DNA from: DASUPK01 sp963695805
GTDB taxonomy: Bacteria; Actinomycetota; Thermoleophilia; Solirubrobacterales; 70-9
NCBI GenBank assembly: GCA_963695805.1
Contig: CAVOHV010000012.1
Span: forward strand, 61,282 to 125,281
DNA: 64,000 nt
Direction of reading: 5' to 3'
Below, piece after piece: positions 27,988-37,037 of this stretch. A model generated the notes under the pieces. The model ran no database searches, was not told the origin of the DNA, and saw nothing but the letters and a program-made list of their open reading frames with translations. The translations under genes and the position numbers were made by a program. Position 1 is the first letter of the stretch, and every line of letters starts with the position of its first letter.

Positions 27988-29679
27988 ATGGAGACCGACT
28001 ACGCACCCACTCCTGTTGAGGATTTCCTGGACCCCGACGATCCGGCGATGTTTCCGCGGCTGACTCCCGAGCAGGTCGAATACCTGGCCGGGATCGGCGC
28101 TCAGCAGACATTCGGCCGGGGCGACCAGGTGTTCGGGCACGGCCAGCGCGAGACCCCGCTCTACATCGTCCAGAGCGGAGCCGTGGACATCATCGATCAC
28201 GCGCCCGAGGGCGACCGCTACTTCACCCAGTGCCAGGAGCGGACCTTCATCGGCGATCTCTCGATGTTCACGGGGGAGCCGACCCTCGCCGCCGGGTACG
28301 CAGCCGGACCGACATCGCTGATCGCGCTTCCGCCGGAGGACGTGCGGCGGGTGGTCGCGACCGCCCCAGCCGACCTCGGAGACCTCCTCCTCCGAATCAT
28401 GGTCGCCCGCCGCGATTGGCTCAAGGGTCGCGGCCTCGGCCAGCAGAAGCTGATCGGCTCGCGCTGGTCGGGGGAGGCGTTCGCGGTCAGGGAGCTGCTG
28501 GAGCGCAACCTCGTTCCCTTCACCTGGCACGACCTGGCGACCGACGAGGAAGGCAGGGCCCTGCTCGAGGGCTTCGGCATTGGCGAGGAGGAGTGCCCCG
28601 TGCTCATCCGCTCCGACGACGTCATCCGGCAGGCGACCGTCACCTCCGTTGCCGATGAGCTTGGTCTACGGGCACAGGTCGACGGACAGGCCTTCGACGT
28701 GGTTGTGCTCGGCGGCGGCCCGGCCGGGCTGGCTTCGGCGGTCTACGCCGCCTCGGAGGGGCTCAGCACCCTGGTGCTCGAGCGCTTCGCCCCGGGCGGA
28801 CAGGCCGGCACGAGCGCTCGTATCGAGAACTACCTCGGCTTCCCCACCGGTCTCACCGGCTCCGACCTTGCCCGGCGAGCGACCCTCCAGGCGCGCAAGT
28901 TCGGCGCCGTGATCTCCAGCGTGCACGAGGCCTCTCACGTGAGGGAGTCGGGGCCGGACGGACTGCGAGAGATCGAGCTGGCGGACGGCCAGCGCGTACA
29001 GGGGCGATGCGTGGTTCTGGCCCCCGGCGCCGACTACCGGCGGCTGCCTGCTGAGAACGCCGAGCGGTTCGAGGGCCTCGGCCTCTACTACGCGGCCACC
29101 CACATCGAGGCGCAACAGTGCGCGGCCGAGGACGTCGTCGTCGTCGGCGGAGGAAACTCCGCCGGCCAAGCTGTGGTCAATCTCGCCGCCAGTGCGCGCC
29201 GCGTCCACGTCGTCGCCCGTCGTCCGCTCGAGACGGCGATGTCGCGCTACCTGGTCGATCAGATCGAGGACAAGTCGAACGTCCAGGTCTGGACGGGATG
29301 CGAGGTGAGGGCGCTCGAGGGCGACGAGAAGCTGGAGTCCGTCGTGATCGCGGGCGGCGGTCCCGATCGCCGCGTCGAGACCTCGGCGGTGTTCGCGATG
29401 ATCGGTGCCTCACCGAGGTCGGAGGGTCTCGTCGACTTCGTCGGCCAGGACGACAAGGGCTTCGTGGTCACCGGCGAGGAGGCCGCTCGCCACCCTGACT
29501 TCTCCCGGCACTGGAACGGGGCTGACCGCGGACCGCTGATGCTCGAGTGCACGCGCCCCGCCGTGTTCGCGATCGGCGACGTGCGCACGGGGTCCACCAA
29601 GCGGGTGGCGGCCGCAGTCGGCGACGGAGCGCTCGTCGTCCGCTCCATCCACTCGGCGCTGGATCCGCGCGCGGCCTAG
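27988..29679 (+). CDS. cNMP-binding-domain / thioredoxin-reductase-like flavoprotein
   Basis: 563 aa. Residues about 25-145 are a cyclic-nucleotide-binding (Crp-like) domain (GDQVFGHGQRETPLYIVQSGAVDII, FIGDLSMFTGEPTLA). A thioredoxin-like spacer at about 150-225 follows (RNLVPFTWHDLATDEEGRALLEGFG). A two-dinucleotide-fold reductase completes it (FAD site VVVLGGGPAGLASAVYAASEG; NADPH site VVVVGGGNSAGQAVVNLAASA; C-terminal AIGDVRTGSTKRVAAAVGDGA). The CxxC redox pair of thioredoxin reductase is absent; the equivalent position reads LYYAATHIEAQQC. This domain architecture is known in actinobacteria, but the reductant acceptor is not established. It lies 15 bp after the response regulator. Confidence 0.88.
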   Translation: METDYAPTPVEDFLDPDDPAMFPRLTPEQVEYLAGIGAQQTFGRGDQVFGHGQRETPLYIVQSGAVDIIDHAPEGDRYFTQCQERTFIGDLSMFTGEPTLAAGYAAGPTSLIALPPEDVRRVVATAPADLGDLLLRIMVARRDWLKGRGLGQQKLIGSRWSGEAFAVRELLERNLVPFTWHDLATDEEGRALLEGFGIGEEECPVLIRSDDVIRQATVTSVADELGLRAQVDGQAFDVVVLGGGPAGLASAVYAASEGLSTLVLERFAPGGQAGTSARIENYLGFPTGLTGSDLARRATLQARKFGAVISSVHEASHVRESGPDGLREIELADGQRVQGRCVVLAPGADYRRLPAENAERFEGLGLYYAATHIEAQQCAAEDVVVVGGGNSAGQAVVNLAASARRVHVVARRPLETAMSRYLVDQIEDKSNVQVWTGCEVRALEGDEKLESVVIAGGGPDRRVETSAVFAMIGASPRSEGLVDFVGQDDKGFVVTGEEAARHPDFSRHWNGADRGPLMLECTRPAVFAIGDVRTGSTKRVAAAVGDGALVVRSIHSALDPRAA

Positions 29680-29705
29680 CCGGGACTCACCTCCTCCCTC
29701 GCCTG

Positions 29706-30408
29706 CTACCTCCCGGTCTTCTTGGCGTCGAAGTCGAGCGCGTTGATGTGCGTGACTATGCGGCCGTCGTCGCTCAAGACACAACGCTCACGGCCCGGCG
29801 CATGCGCGTCGAGGGGGCCGTTTCTGGTGCCCATGAAGACCTCTCCCCTCATCGCCGCCGCGCGCTTCGGAATCGGCCAGTAGACGTTCGCGCCCCGGCC
29901 GCTGAAGAGCTCTTCCTTGAACTTCGCCTTGATCGAGTACTCCTGGACCTGGGTGCCCGGCGAAGGCTTGTCGTCAGGGATAAGGGGGCTCTCGTACTCG
30001 AACGTCATCCCAAACGGGTACTGGGGGGTCCGCTTGCGTCCCGCCAACGGCGCTGACCTCAGGGTCGTCGACTTGATGCTCTGGGTGATCTCACACCCCG
30101 TCGTAGGTGTACGTCCCGTCGCCGTCGAGATCTCCGACGTCGGTCTCGCATGAGAGCGTGATCGGGATGACGAAGTCGACGATCTTTCCCGCTCGAGTCA
30201 GCCTGAAGCTGGTCGCGCTGCCCTGCTCGGTGACCCCGCTGTAAGCGCCGGCGAGCCGCTTCTTGCTCACCGACTTGATCACCTTCGTGCTGAACCGCTT
30301 CGAGTCGGCGCGCTCAGCGAAGCCGACGGTCAAGATCAATGCTGCGCCGAGAAGCACCACTAAAGCGCCGATAGGACGGTTCCTCCTCGCCATTGTCTCC
30401 ATGGTCAT
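29706..30408 (-). pseudogene. Secreted protein of unknown family, one frameshift
   Basis: ATG 30408 starts a basic n-region (ARRNRPIG), a hydrophobic signal-like segment (ALVVLLGAALILTVGFAE) and a beta-rich secreted sequence. That frame ends at 30091, right after DGDGTYTYDGV. The coding pattern continues in another frame (CEITQSIKSTTLRSAPLAGRKRT... to GRIVTHINALDFDAKKTG) to the stop at 29706. A single extra C in the CCCC run at 30096-30099 explains it. Repaired length is about 233 residues, with two Cys (SCET and DGCEIT) that could pair. No family recognised; similar short extracellular proteins are common in Solirubrobacterales. Confidence 0.6.
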
Positions 30409-30505
30409 CTCCCCGTGGGAATCGTTTCGAGCGAAGCTACGCGGGGACGCTCATCAAGCGCTCATCAGGCCTCAAAGGACGGCCTATCCACGCTCGTTCA
30501 GCGAA

Positions 30506-32500
30506 CTAGGCGCGGATCGCGTCCAGATCCGCCTTGAGCTCCTTGAGCTCGTCGCGGATGCGAGCCGCCTCCTCGAAGCGGAGGTCGTCGGCGGCGGCCA
30601 GCATTTCCTCCTCGAGCTCGATCACCAGCTTCTCGAGCTCCTCCGGCGTCTTGGTTGCGGTCTCATCGCGGCGGCGCCGGCGGCGGCTGGGCGCATTCGA
30701 CTCCATCGCCAGGAACTCGGACATGTCGGAGATCCCCTTGGTGACTGTCGCGGCGGTGATGCCGTGCTCCTCGTTGTAGGCAACCTGGATGGCGCGGCGG
30801 CGGTCCGTCTCGGAGAGCGCCTTGCGCATCGCGTCGGTTTCCTTGTCGGCGTACATCAGGACCCTGCCGTCGACGTTCCGCGCGGCGCGCCCGATGGTCT
30901 GGATCAGGCTGGTCTCGCCGCGGAGGAAGCCCTCCTTGTCGGCGTCGAGGATCGCCACCAGGGAGACCTCGGGCAGGTCGAGCCCCTCCCGCAGCAGGTT
31001 CACGCCGACGAGCACGTCGTACTCGCCGAGCCGCAGCTCGCGGATGATCTGGATCCGCTCGAGCGTGTCGATCTCCGAGTGCAGGTAGCGCACTCGGAAG
31101 CCGTGCTCGAGCAGGTACTCGGTCAGGTCCTCGGCCATCTTCTTGGTCAGCGTCGTGACCAGGACGCGCTCGTCCTTCTCGGCGCGGACCCGGACCTCGT
31201 TCATCAGGTCGTCGATCTGGTTCTTGGTCTCCCGCACATCGACCTCCGGGTCGACGATCCCCGTCGGCCGGACGATCTGCTCGACCACTCGCGTCGACTC
31301 CGCCCGCTCCCAGGGCCCGGGCGTCGCCGAGACCAGGATCATCTGGTTGATCCGGTCGAGGAACTCGTCGAACTTGAGCGGCCGGTTGTCCACCGCGCTC
31401 GGCAGGCGGAAGCCGAAGTCGACCAGCGTGGACTTGCGAGAGAAATCGCCCTCGTACATGCCGCCGAGCTGCGGGATGGTCTGGTGCGACTCATCCACGA
31501 AGAGGACGAAGTCGTCGGGGAAGTAGTCGATCAGCGTGTACGGCGGGCTGCCCGGCGGGCGCCCGTCGAGGATCCGCGAGTAGTTCTCGATTCCGGGACA
31601 GAACCCGAGCTCGCGCATCATCTCCATGTCGTAGCGAGTCCGCTGCTGGAGCCGGTGCGCCTCGAGCTGCTTGCCGTGCTCCTCGAAGTAGGCGACCCGG
31701 TTCCGCATCTCGCGCTCGATCTCGTCCACCGCCCGCTCCATCGTCTCCTCCTTGACGACGTAGTGGGTCGCCGGCCAGACGGAGACGTGATCGATCACGT
31801 CGAGGATCTCTCCGGTCAGCGGATCGAAGTGCTGGATGGCCTCGATCTCGTCGCCGAAGAGCTGGATCCGGAAGGCGGACTCGGCATACGCCGGGTAGAT
31901 CTCGAGTACCTCGCCGCGAGCCCGGAAGGTGCCGCGGCCGAGCGTGGAGTCGTTGCGCCGGTACTGCATGCCGACGAGCTTCCGGAAGACCTCCTGGCGG
32001 TCGACCCAGTCGCCGACCTTGAAGAGCTGCATCTGCTCCTGGTAGAGCTGGGGCGAGCCGATTCCGTAGATGCAGGAGACCGAGGCGACGATGATCACGT
32101 CGCGGCGGGCGAAGAGCGACGCCGTTGCGGCATGCCGCAGCCGATCGATCTCGTCGTTGATCGAAGAGTCCTTCTCGATATAGAGGTCCTGCGCGGGGAC
32201 GTAGGCCTCAGGCTGGTAGTAGTCGTAATAGCTGACGAAGTACTCGACGGCGTTTTCGGGAAAGAACTCGCGGAACTCGTTGCAGAGCTGCGCCGCCAGG
32301 GTCTTGTTGTGCGCGATCACGAGCGCGGGCCGCTGGACCCGCTCGATGGTCGCGGCCATCGTGAAGGTCTTGCCGGTTCCGGTTGCCCCGAGCAGCGTCT
32401 GGAATTGCTCCTTCGACTCGATCCCCTCGGTCAGGCCATCGATGGCCTTCGGCTGGTCGGCCGTCGGGCTGTACGCGGGATTGAGCTTGAACTCCGGCAT
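30506..32500 (-). CDS. uvrB: Excinuclease ABC subunit B
   Basis: 664 aa from ATG 32500; the frame extends 12 codons further but without support. Walker A is LLGATGTGKTFTMA, the beta-hairpin region is YFVSYYDYYQPEAYVPAQDLYIEKDSSIN, helicase motif II is FVDESH, motif V/VI is REGLDLPEVSLVAILDADKEGFLR...QTIGRAARN, and the C-terminal UVR domain is LEEEMLAAADDLRFEEAARIRDELKEL. It receives damaged DNA from UvrA and recruits UvrC. It is a complete and ordinary family member. Confidence 0.98.
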   Translation of the reverse strand: MPEFKLNPAYSPTADQPKAIDGLTEGIESKEQFQTLLGATGTGKTFTMAATIERVQRPALVIAHNKTLAAQLCNEFREFFPENAVEYFVSYYDYYQPEAYVPAQDLYIEKDSSINDEIDRLRHAATASLFARRDVIIVASVSCIYGIGSPQLYQEQMQLFKVGDWVDRQEVFRKLVGMQYRRNDSTLGRGTFRARGEVLEIYPAYAESAFRIQLFGDEIEAIQHFDPLTGEILDVIDHVSVWPATHYVVKEETMERAVDEIEREMRNRVAYFEEHGKQLEAHRLQQRTRYDMEMMRELGFCPGIENYSRILDGRPPGSPPYTLIDYFPDDFVLFVDESHQTIPQLGGMYEGDFSRKSTLVDFGFRLPSAVDNRPLKFDEFLDRINQMILVSATPGPWERAESTRVVEQIVRPTGIVDPEVDVRETKNQIDDLMNEVRVRAEKDERVLVTTLTKKMAEDLTEYLLEHGFRVRYLHSEIDTLERIQIIRELRLGEYDVLVGVNLLREGLDLPEVSLVAILDADKEGFLRGETSLIQTIGRAARNVDGRVLMYADKETDAMRKALSETDRRRAIQVAYNEEHGITAATVTKGISDMSEFLAMESNAPSRRRRRRDETATKTPEELEKLVIELEEEMLAAADDLRFEEAARIRDELKELKADLDAIRA

Positions 32501-32558
32501 GCGCGAGGGGGGGCTCGAACCAGCGTACCCGGGCACCAGGGCGGGCCGGCCAACCGGC

Positions 32559-33188
32559 TCAGTCGGCCGCCGCTATCCCCTCCGCGGTGGCGCCGAGCGC
32601 TCGCAGCAGCATCTCGACCAGGGCGTCACGATCTGGTTCGCCCTCCTCGAGCCAGGTGAGCATCGCCGCTTCGAAGTAGGACGTCCAGGCCCGCAGGGCG
32701 ACACGGACCACCGGTCGCTCCGGATCGAGCCCCATTCCCTCCGCGAGCTGGGTGATGCGCCACCAGCGCGCCCGCTCAAGCGTCTCCCGAACCTCGCTGA
32801 AGCCCGCCGCCCGGGTCATCAGGTTGCGATATCCGGCCGGATGCTCGCTGATCGCGTCAGCGAAGTTGCGGAGGCCCTCTCGCAGCCGCTCGACGGGCGG
32901 CAGTTCCGGGTTGGGCTCGATCCGGGCGCGGAAGGTCTTGATCAGTGGCTCGAGGCAGGCGACGTAGAGACCCTTCTTGCTGCCGAAGTACTGGAAGATC
33001 AGACCGTGGGAGACTCCGGCGGCCTCGGCGACCTCGTCGACCGAGACCTCGTCATAGTCGCGGTCGCCGAAGACCTCGAGCGCCGCGGCGATCAGCTCGA
33101 GCCGGCGCTCTCCTGCCCGCTCGGTTGTCAGGGGACGCGAGGCGATTGAGCCAGAGTAGCCTCCGGTTGACTTTGAGTCAGCACTCAC
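32559..33188 (-). CDS. TetR-family transcriptional regulator
   Basis: 209 aa. The N-terminal HTH is RRLELIAAALEVFGDRDYDEVSVDEVAEAAGVSHGLIFQYFGSKKGLYVA, the canonical TetR form. The C-terminal ligand domain (residues about 80-200) is all-helical. The GTG start at 33188 lies inside the palindrome CACTCACTAGTGAGTG (33182-33197), so the protein probably represses its own gene by binding at its start. A later, non-GTG start is possible. It diverges from the secreted copper protein gene, the most likely target. Confidence 0.88.
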   Translation of the reverse strand: MSADSKSTGGYSGSIASRPLTTERAGERRLELIAAALEVFGDRDYDEVSVDEVAEAAGVSHGLIFQYFGSKKGLYVACLEPLIKTFRARIEPNPELPPVERLREGLRNFADAISEHPAGYRNLMTRAAGFSEVRETLERARWWRITQLAEGMGLDPERPVVRVALRAWTSYFEAAMLTWLEEGEPDRDALVEMLLRALGATAEGIAAAD

Positions 33189-33251
33189 TAGTGAGTGTCT
33201 GGGCCGTGGGGCCCGCTGCTAAGGTCCCGGCTTCCGTTGACTCTGAGTCAG
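33166..33251. promoter_or_regulatory. Operator-like palindrome cluster between TetR gene and copper-protein gene
   Basis: Three elements are seen: TGACTTTGAGTCA (33168-33180, one mismatch from a palindrome), CACTCACTAGTGAGTG (33182-33197, a perfect 16-bp palindrome) and TGACTCTGAGTCA (33238-33250, a perfect odd palindrome). The first and third sit in 16-bp direct repeats beginning GTTGACT, exactly 70 bp apart. TetR dimers bind such dyads, so this is a plausible autoregulatory and target operator array; binding is inferred. Confidence 0.65.
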
Positions 33252-33274
33252 AATCGGGGTCGCAAGGAGGAAGA

Positions 33275-34892
33275 GTGGGAACGACGCGCATGGACGCGCG
33301 GACTCGATCGCATCGTGGCAAGGCAGCGGTGTTCGCCGCACTGCTCGTCGCTGCGATGGCGGCCGCCCTGCTCGTGCCCTCCGCCGGCTCGGCGACGAGC
33401 GGCGTGGCGGGCTGCGACACCGGCACGCCCGCCGGACCCAACCTGACCACCTACGAGTGCAACATCCCCACCGGGACGATCGGCGGCTATGAGGTGCGCC
33501 AGTGGTACGCCCTGGCGCCCACCCCGCCAGAAAACGGCTTCATCACCCACATGGAGACCGACATCGTGGACGAAGGGACCGGAGCGCAGGTCCCCATCTC
33601 CCGGCTGATGCTGCACCACATCGTCTTCCTCGACGTCAACAGACAGGACAGCACGTGTGCCGGCCAGGGGTACATCGGCTTCGACGGCCGTAAGGAGTTC
33701 GGCAACACCTTCGCGCCCGCAGCGCTTCTACGCCGCCGGCGAAGAGCGGGCCAAGATGTCGATGCCTCCTGGCTATGGGTATCCCGACCGATCAGTCGCA
33801 TACGTGGGCGGTGGTGGCGATGGTCATGAACCACCGTTCCACCGTGGACCACGCGCTGATCCACTACGAGGTGACCATCGACGACGGTCAGGGCGCCCCG
33901 GTCACCCCCGTCAAGCCTTACTGGCTCGACGTCCGCGACTGCCGCGCCGACCCGATCTACAACGTTCCGAGCGTCGCCCAGAAGGCCACAAGAAGGCGAA
34001 GAAGGAGAAGAAGGGCCGGAACGCCGCCGCCTCCAAGAAGCGCTCACAGGACAAGAAGGCCAAGAAGAAGCGGAAGAAGAAGACCTCGGCCGCGCCGATC
34101 ACCGACGAGACCGAGGACTACACCTTCCCGGAGAGCGGCCGGCTGATCGCGGGCGCCGGGCACGTGCACGGCGGTGCGATCAAGGAGACCCTGACCGAGC
34201 CCAGCTGCGGCAACCGGCAGGTGGCCGAATCGACTCCGACCTGGGGCCTCGCCGACCATCCCTTCTACAACGTCCGGCCGATCCTGCACGAGCCGGGGCC
34301 GATCAACATGAGCGCCTTCCGAAGCACGACCGGCCTGCCGATCCGCGCCGGCGAGACGGTGCGGCTCAACTCGATATACGACGACTCACAACCCCATGTC
34401 CGGGTCATGGGGATCATGGTCGTCTACCTGGCGCCCGACCCCTCGGTCACCCAGACCTGCGGCCCGATCCCCGACTGGGAGACCTTCAAGACGGATCAGC
34501 CCGGGCGATCGGGTCCGATCCCGTTCACCATTCCGCTGACCGGTCTCGACGCAAACGGCCAGGCAACCAACATCAACGCGCCGCCCGGGGCCATCCAGAA
34601 CGCGGGCCGGAACACCGTGATCCCCGTGGGCGACCGCTTCTTCGGCGCGCCGAACCTGAGAGTGCGGAAGGGCTCCTTCCTGACCTGGCAGTTCAACGGC
34701 AAGGAGCTGCATAACGTCACCCTCGCCAACGGGCCGCTGGGCATCGGCACGGACAACCTGGACGGCGGCCGCACCTTCACCGAGAAGCTCAATCGGCCCG
34801 GCACCTACCGCTTCTTCTGCGCCCTGCATCCCGTACAGATGCAGGAGCGGGTGATCGTCACCGCCAAGAAGAAGCACAAGAAGAAGCGGTAG
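33275..34892 (+). pseudogene. Secreted copper protein (PHM-like and cupredoxin-like), three frameshifts
   Basis: GTG 33275 follows AAGGAGG. The sequence has a signal peptide (AAVFAALLVAAMAAALLVPSAGSAT) and then a region with RLMLHHIVFLDV, resembling the copper-binding His-His of copper type II monooxygenases. It continues in other frames with FYAAGEERAKMSMPPGYGYP, HTWAVVAMVMNHRSTVDHALIHYEV, a lysine-rich linker, and HVHGGAIKETL. The C-terminus has a cupredoxin-like site: ELHNVTL and FFCALHPVQMQER (His, Cys, His, Met ligands). Shifts occur at about 33715-33721 (+1), 33783-33787 (+1) and 33981-33985 (-1). Repaired length is about 538 residues. Function is likely extracellular copper redox chemistry. 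Confidence 0.68.
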
Positions 34893-34928
34893 ACGGCTTC
34901 GCCATCAGATCGGGGCCACAAGCGGCCG

Positions 34929-35759
34929 CTACGGAGCGTTGATGAAGTCGAGGCTCGAGGCGACCCTCGAGTAGACCGTCGGGGCCGCCGGCAGCCCGCA
35001 GAGCGCGCCTCCGTAGGAGACCGTCCCAACCTCGACTGTACCTGTGGGGGTGTCGGCGACCAGCGGGCCGCCGCTGTCACCGGAGCAGGCCGAGGTGTGG
35101 ATCTTGAAGCGGCCCGGATGCTTCCGCTTCGCCCCGAGCGCGCAGACCATGCTCTCGGGCGCGTAGAGGTCCCTGGTGTACGCCTTCAGGCAGCGGCGGT
35201 CCGTGCGGACGATCTCGAACGTCTGCTTCAGGAAGGGCGAGAGGTGCTCGCCGAACGGGTTGGTCGCGCCGTAGCCCGCCACGCGGAGGCGATCTCCGGC
35301 GAGTGTCGCCGCGGCACTCTGCTCGGGCGTCGCCAAGGGAATCGGCGCGACGCTCGTCGGCTGGGCAAGGTTGAGCACCGCTACGTCGTGCAGGCCCGTC
35401 TGCTCGAAGTCGGGATGCACCCGGCCGGAGCTGACGGCGACGATCTGGCCGACCGCCGGATCGCGCAGATTCGGTCGCCCGACGATCACCTGGAAATTGG
35501 CGAGGTTGAACCCCGCGACGCAGTGGCCCGCCGTCAGCACCTTGGTCGGGGCGATCACCGACCCGCTGCAGTGCATGTGGCCCTTGCGGAAGATGGCGAC
35601 GGCGTAGGGCCACTGCGCGGGATCCGCAGCGCCGCCACCGACGATCGAGGAGCGCGCGCGAGGCGCAGCGGCGGTACCCGGCGGCGCCGCGACGCCGGTC
35701 AGGGCGCACGCGCAGGCGAGGGCTGCCACCAGCTTGCGGTTTCGACGCGTCGAGTCCAT
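34929..35759 (-). CDS. Secreted trypsin-like serine protease (S1)
   Basis: 276 aa from ATG 35759 with a signal peptide ending near APPGTAAAP. Mature sequence begins with the activation-site pattern IVGGGAADPAQWPYAVAIF. Catalytic triad: His in VLTAGHCVAG, Asp in LHDVAVLNL, Ser in SACSGDSGGPLV. Cys pairs around the active His and Ser are conserved (HCSGS...GHC; ACSG...ALCG). The loop KRKHPGRFKIHTS before the Ser motif is basic. It would be an extracellular endopeptidase; the Asp six residues before Ser (S1 pocket) is replaced by Ser/Ala-type residues, so trypsin-like specificity is not assured. Confidence 0.9.
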   Translation of the reverse strand: MDSTRRNRKLVAALACACALTGVAAPPGTAAAPRARSSIVGGGAADPAQWPYAVAIFRKGHMHCSGSVIAPTKVLTAGHCVAGFNLANFQVIVGRPNLRDPAVGQIVAVSSGRVHPDFEQTGLHDVAVLNLAQPTSVAPIPLATPEQSAAATLAGDRLRVAGYGATNPFGEHLSPFLKQTFEIVRTDRRCLKAYTRDLYAPESMVCALGAKRKHPGRFKIHTSACSGDSGGPLVADTPTGTVEVGTVSYGGALCGLPAAPTVYSRVASSLDFINAP

Positions 35760-35784
35760 TGGTCTTCGTTCGGCGCTGCCGTCC

Positions 35785-36450
35785 TCAGCCGAGTCCGAGC
35801 TCGTGACGGTAGTGGCGCGCGTACTCGACGCGCTTGTCGAGTACATCCTCCACGTATCCGCGCGTCTCCGGGAAGGGAATGTCATCGACCTGAAGACTGG
35901 AGCCGCCCCAGGCGGTCACGTTGGTCTCCCCCGCGTTGTAGGCCGCGAGCGCGGCCACCACGTTGTCCCCGAATTTGTCGATCAGGTAGCGGAGGTAGTA
36001 GGTCCCGTAGCGGATGTTGATGTCCGGGTTCGAGAGGTCCTCGAAATTGAAGGTCTGGCCACCGCTGAGCCTCTCGATCAGCTTCGCGGTGGCAGGTGTG
36101 ATCTGCATGAGCCCCCGTGCGCCGGCGTGGGAGGTCTGGTCGCGGAAGCGGGATTCGGAGTAGATCACCGCGGCGATCAGGTCGGCGGGGACCCCCTTGT
36201 CGGCGGCCTGCTGGCGAATGATGTCTTCGTGGCGGAGCGGGAGCGTGAACTCCTCCAGCGTCCGCTGGAAGCGGCCGCTGTTGAGCAGGAGGAACGCTCC
36301 GAGCCCGGCGACCAGCAGCGTCCCTCCGATGACGAGCGCGCGGCGGCCGCGCCGGCTTCGTCCCCGGCCGCGAGTGCGCGATCCTCCGCGCGCCGAGCGC
36401 CGGTCGCTTCGGCTCCGGCTCGTGCGCTTGGCGCGCACCGTGGCGCTCAT
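35785..36450 (-). CDS. Lytic transglycosylase (SLT domain)
   Basis: 221 aa. A very Arg-rich cytoplasmic tail (RSRSDRRSARGGSRTRGRGRSRRGRR region) precedes one TM helix (ALVIGGTLLVAGLGAFLLL). An SLT domain follows: catalytic Glu in AVIYSESRFRDQTSHAGARGLMQITPATA, then YGTYYLRYLIDKFGDNVVAALAAYNAGETNV, the Slt70 goose-lysozyme-like signature. Membrane-anchored enzyme cleaving peptidoglycan glycan strands. It is the last gene of the rpsA-coaE operon, with a 4-bp ATGA overlap. Confidence 0.93.
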   Translation of the reverse strand: MSATVRAKRTSRSRSDRRSARGGSRTRGRGRSRRGRRALVIGGTLLVAGLGAFLLLNSGRFQRTLEEFTLPLRHEDIIRQQAADKGVPADLIAAVIYSESRFRDQTSHAGARGLMQITPATAKLIERLSGGQTFNFEDLSNPDINIRYGTYYLRYLIDKFGDNVVAALAAYNAGETNVTAWGGSSLQVDDIPFPETRGYVEDVLDKRVEYARHYRHELGLG

Positions 36451-37037
36451 CCCGGTTCCTTTGCAGTCAGTTCCTCGATCACCTTGCGCACCTCTGACTC
36501 CAACTCCTCGAGCGAGGCATCGTTGCGGATCATGTGGTCGGCACGGCGCCCCTTCTCCGCCTGATCGAGCTGCCGCGCCTCGCGCCCGCCCAGACCACCC
36601 TGGCCCCGCTCACGGAGGCGAGCGTCCCGCAGCTCGTCATCGGCGACGATCGCCACGGTAGCGTCGAAGGCGTCCTCCATTGCGGCCTCGAAGAGCAAGG
36701 GGACCTCCACGACGGCCACCGGCACCTCAGGGTCGAGAGCCTGCCGCCACTCGAGCACGTGGGCGCCAACGCGCGGATGGGTGACACTCTCCAGCCAGGC
36801 GAGCTCGTCGCGGTCGTTGAAGACGATCTCGCTCACCGCCTCGCGGTCCACCTTGCCGTCGGGAGCGACGTCCTCCCCCCAGCGGTCCACGAGCGCGGCG
36901 CGGACCTCGTCGTCCTCGAGAAGGTCATGGGCGACGCGGTCGGTCGAGAGCGTCGCCGCACCGAGACGGTCGAACGCGGCCAGCGCCTCAGACTTACCCG
37001 CCCCGATGCCCCCGGTGAGCCCTACGAAACGGGTCAA
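36447..37037 (-). CDS. coaE: Dephospho-CoA kinase
   Basis: 196 aa. The P-loop is GLTGGIGAGKSEALAAF, followed by the substrate-binding LSTDRVAHDLLE (DADxIA-like) and VPLLFEAAMEDAFDATVAIVAD. These are the standard CoaE motifs for the last step of CoA biosynthesis, 3'-phosphorylation of dephospho-CoA. The ATG start overlaps the rpsA stop by 4 bp, and the stop overlaps the transglycosylase start in the same way. The region ARLRERGQGGLGGREARQ is unusually Gly-rich for the LID, but length is normal. Confidence 0.95.
   Translation of the reverse strand: MTRFVGLTGGIGAGKSEALAAFDRLGAATLSTDRVAHDLLEDDEVRAALVDRWGEDVAPDGKVDREAVSEIVFNDRDELAWLESVTHPRVGAHVLEWRQALDPEVPVAVVEVPLLFEAAMEDAFDATVAIVADDELRDARLRERGQGGLGGREARQLDQAEKGRRADHMIRNDASLEELESEVRKVIEELTAKEPG

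Noticed and set aside
30263..32659. 798-codon plus-strand open frame opposite uvrB
   Set aside because: Shadow of uvrB; no recognisable domain and composition typical of antisense frames.
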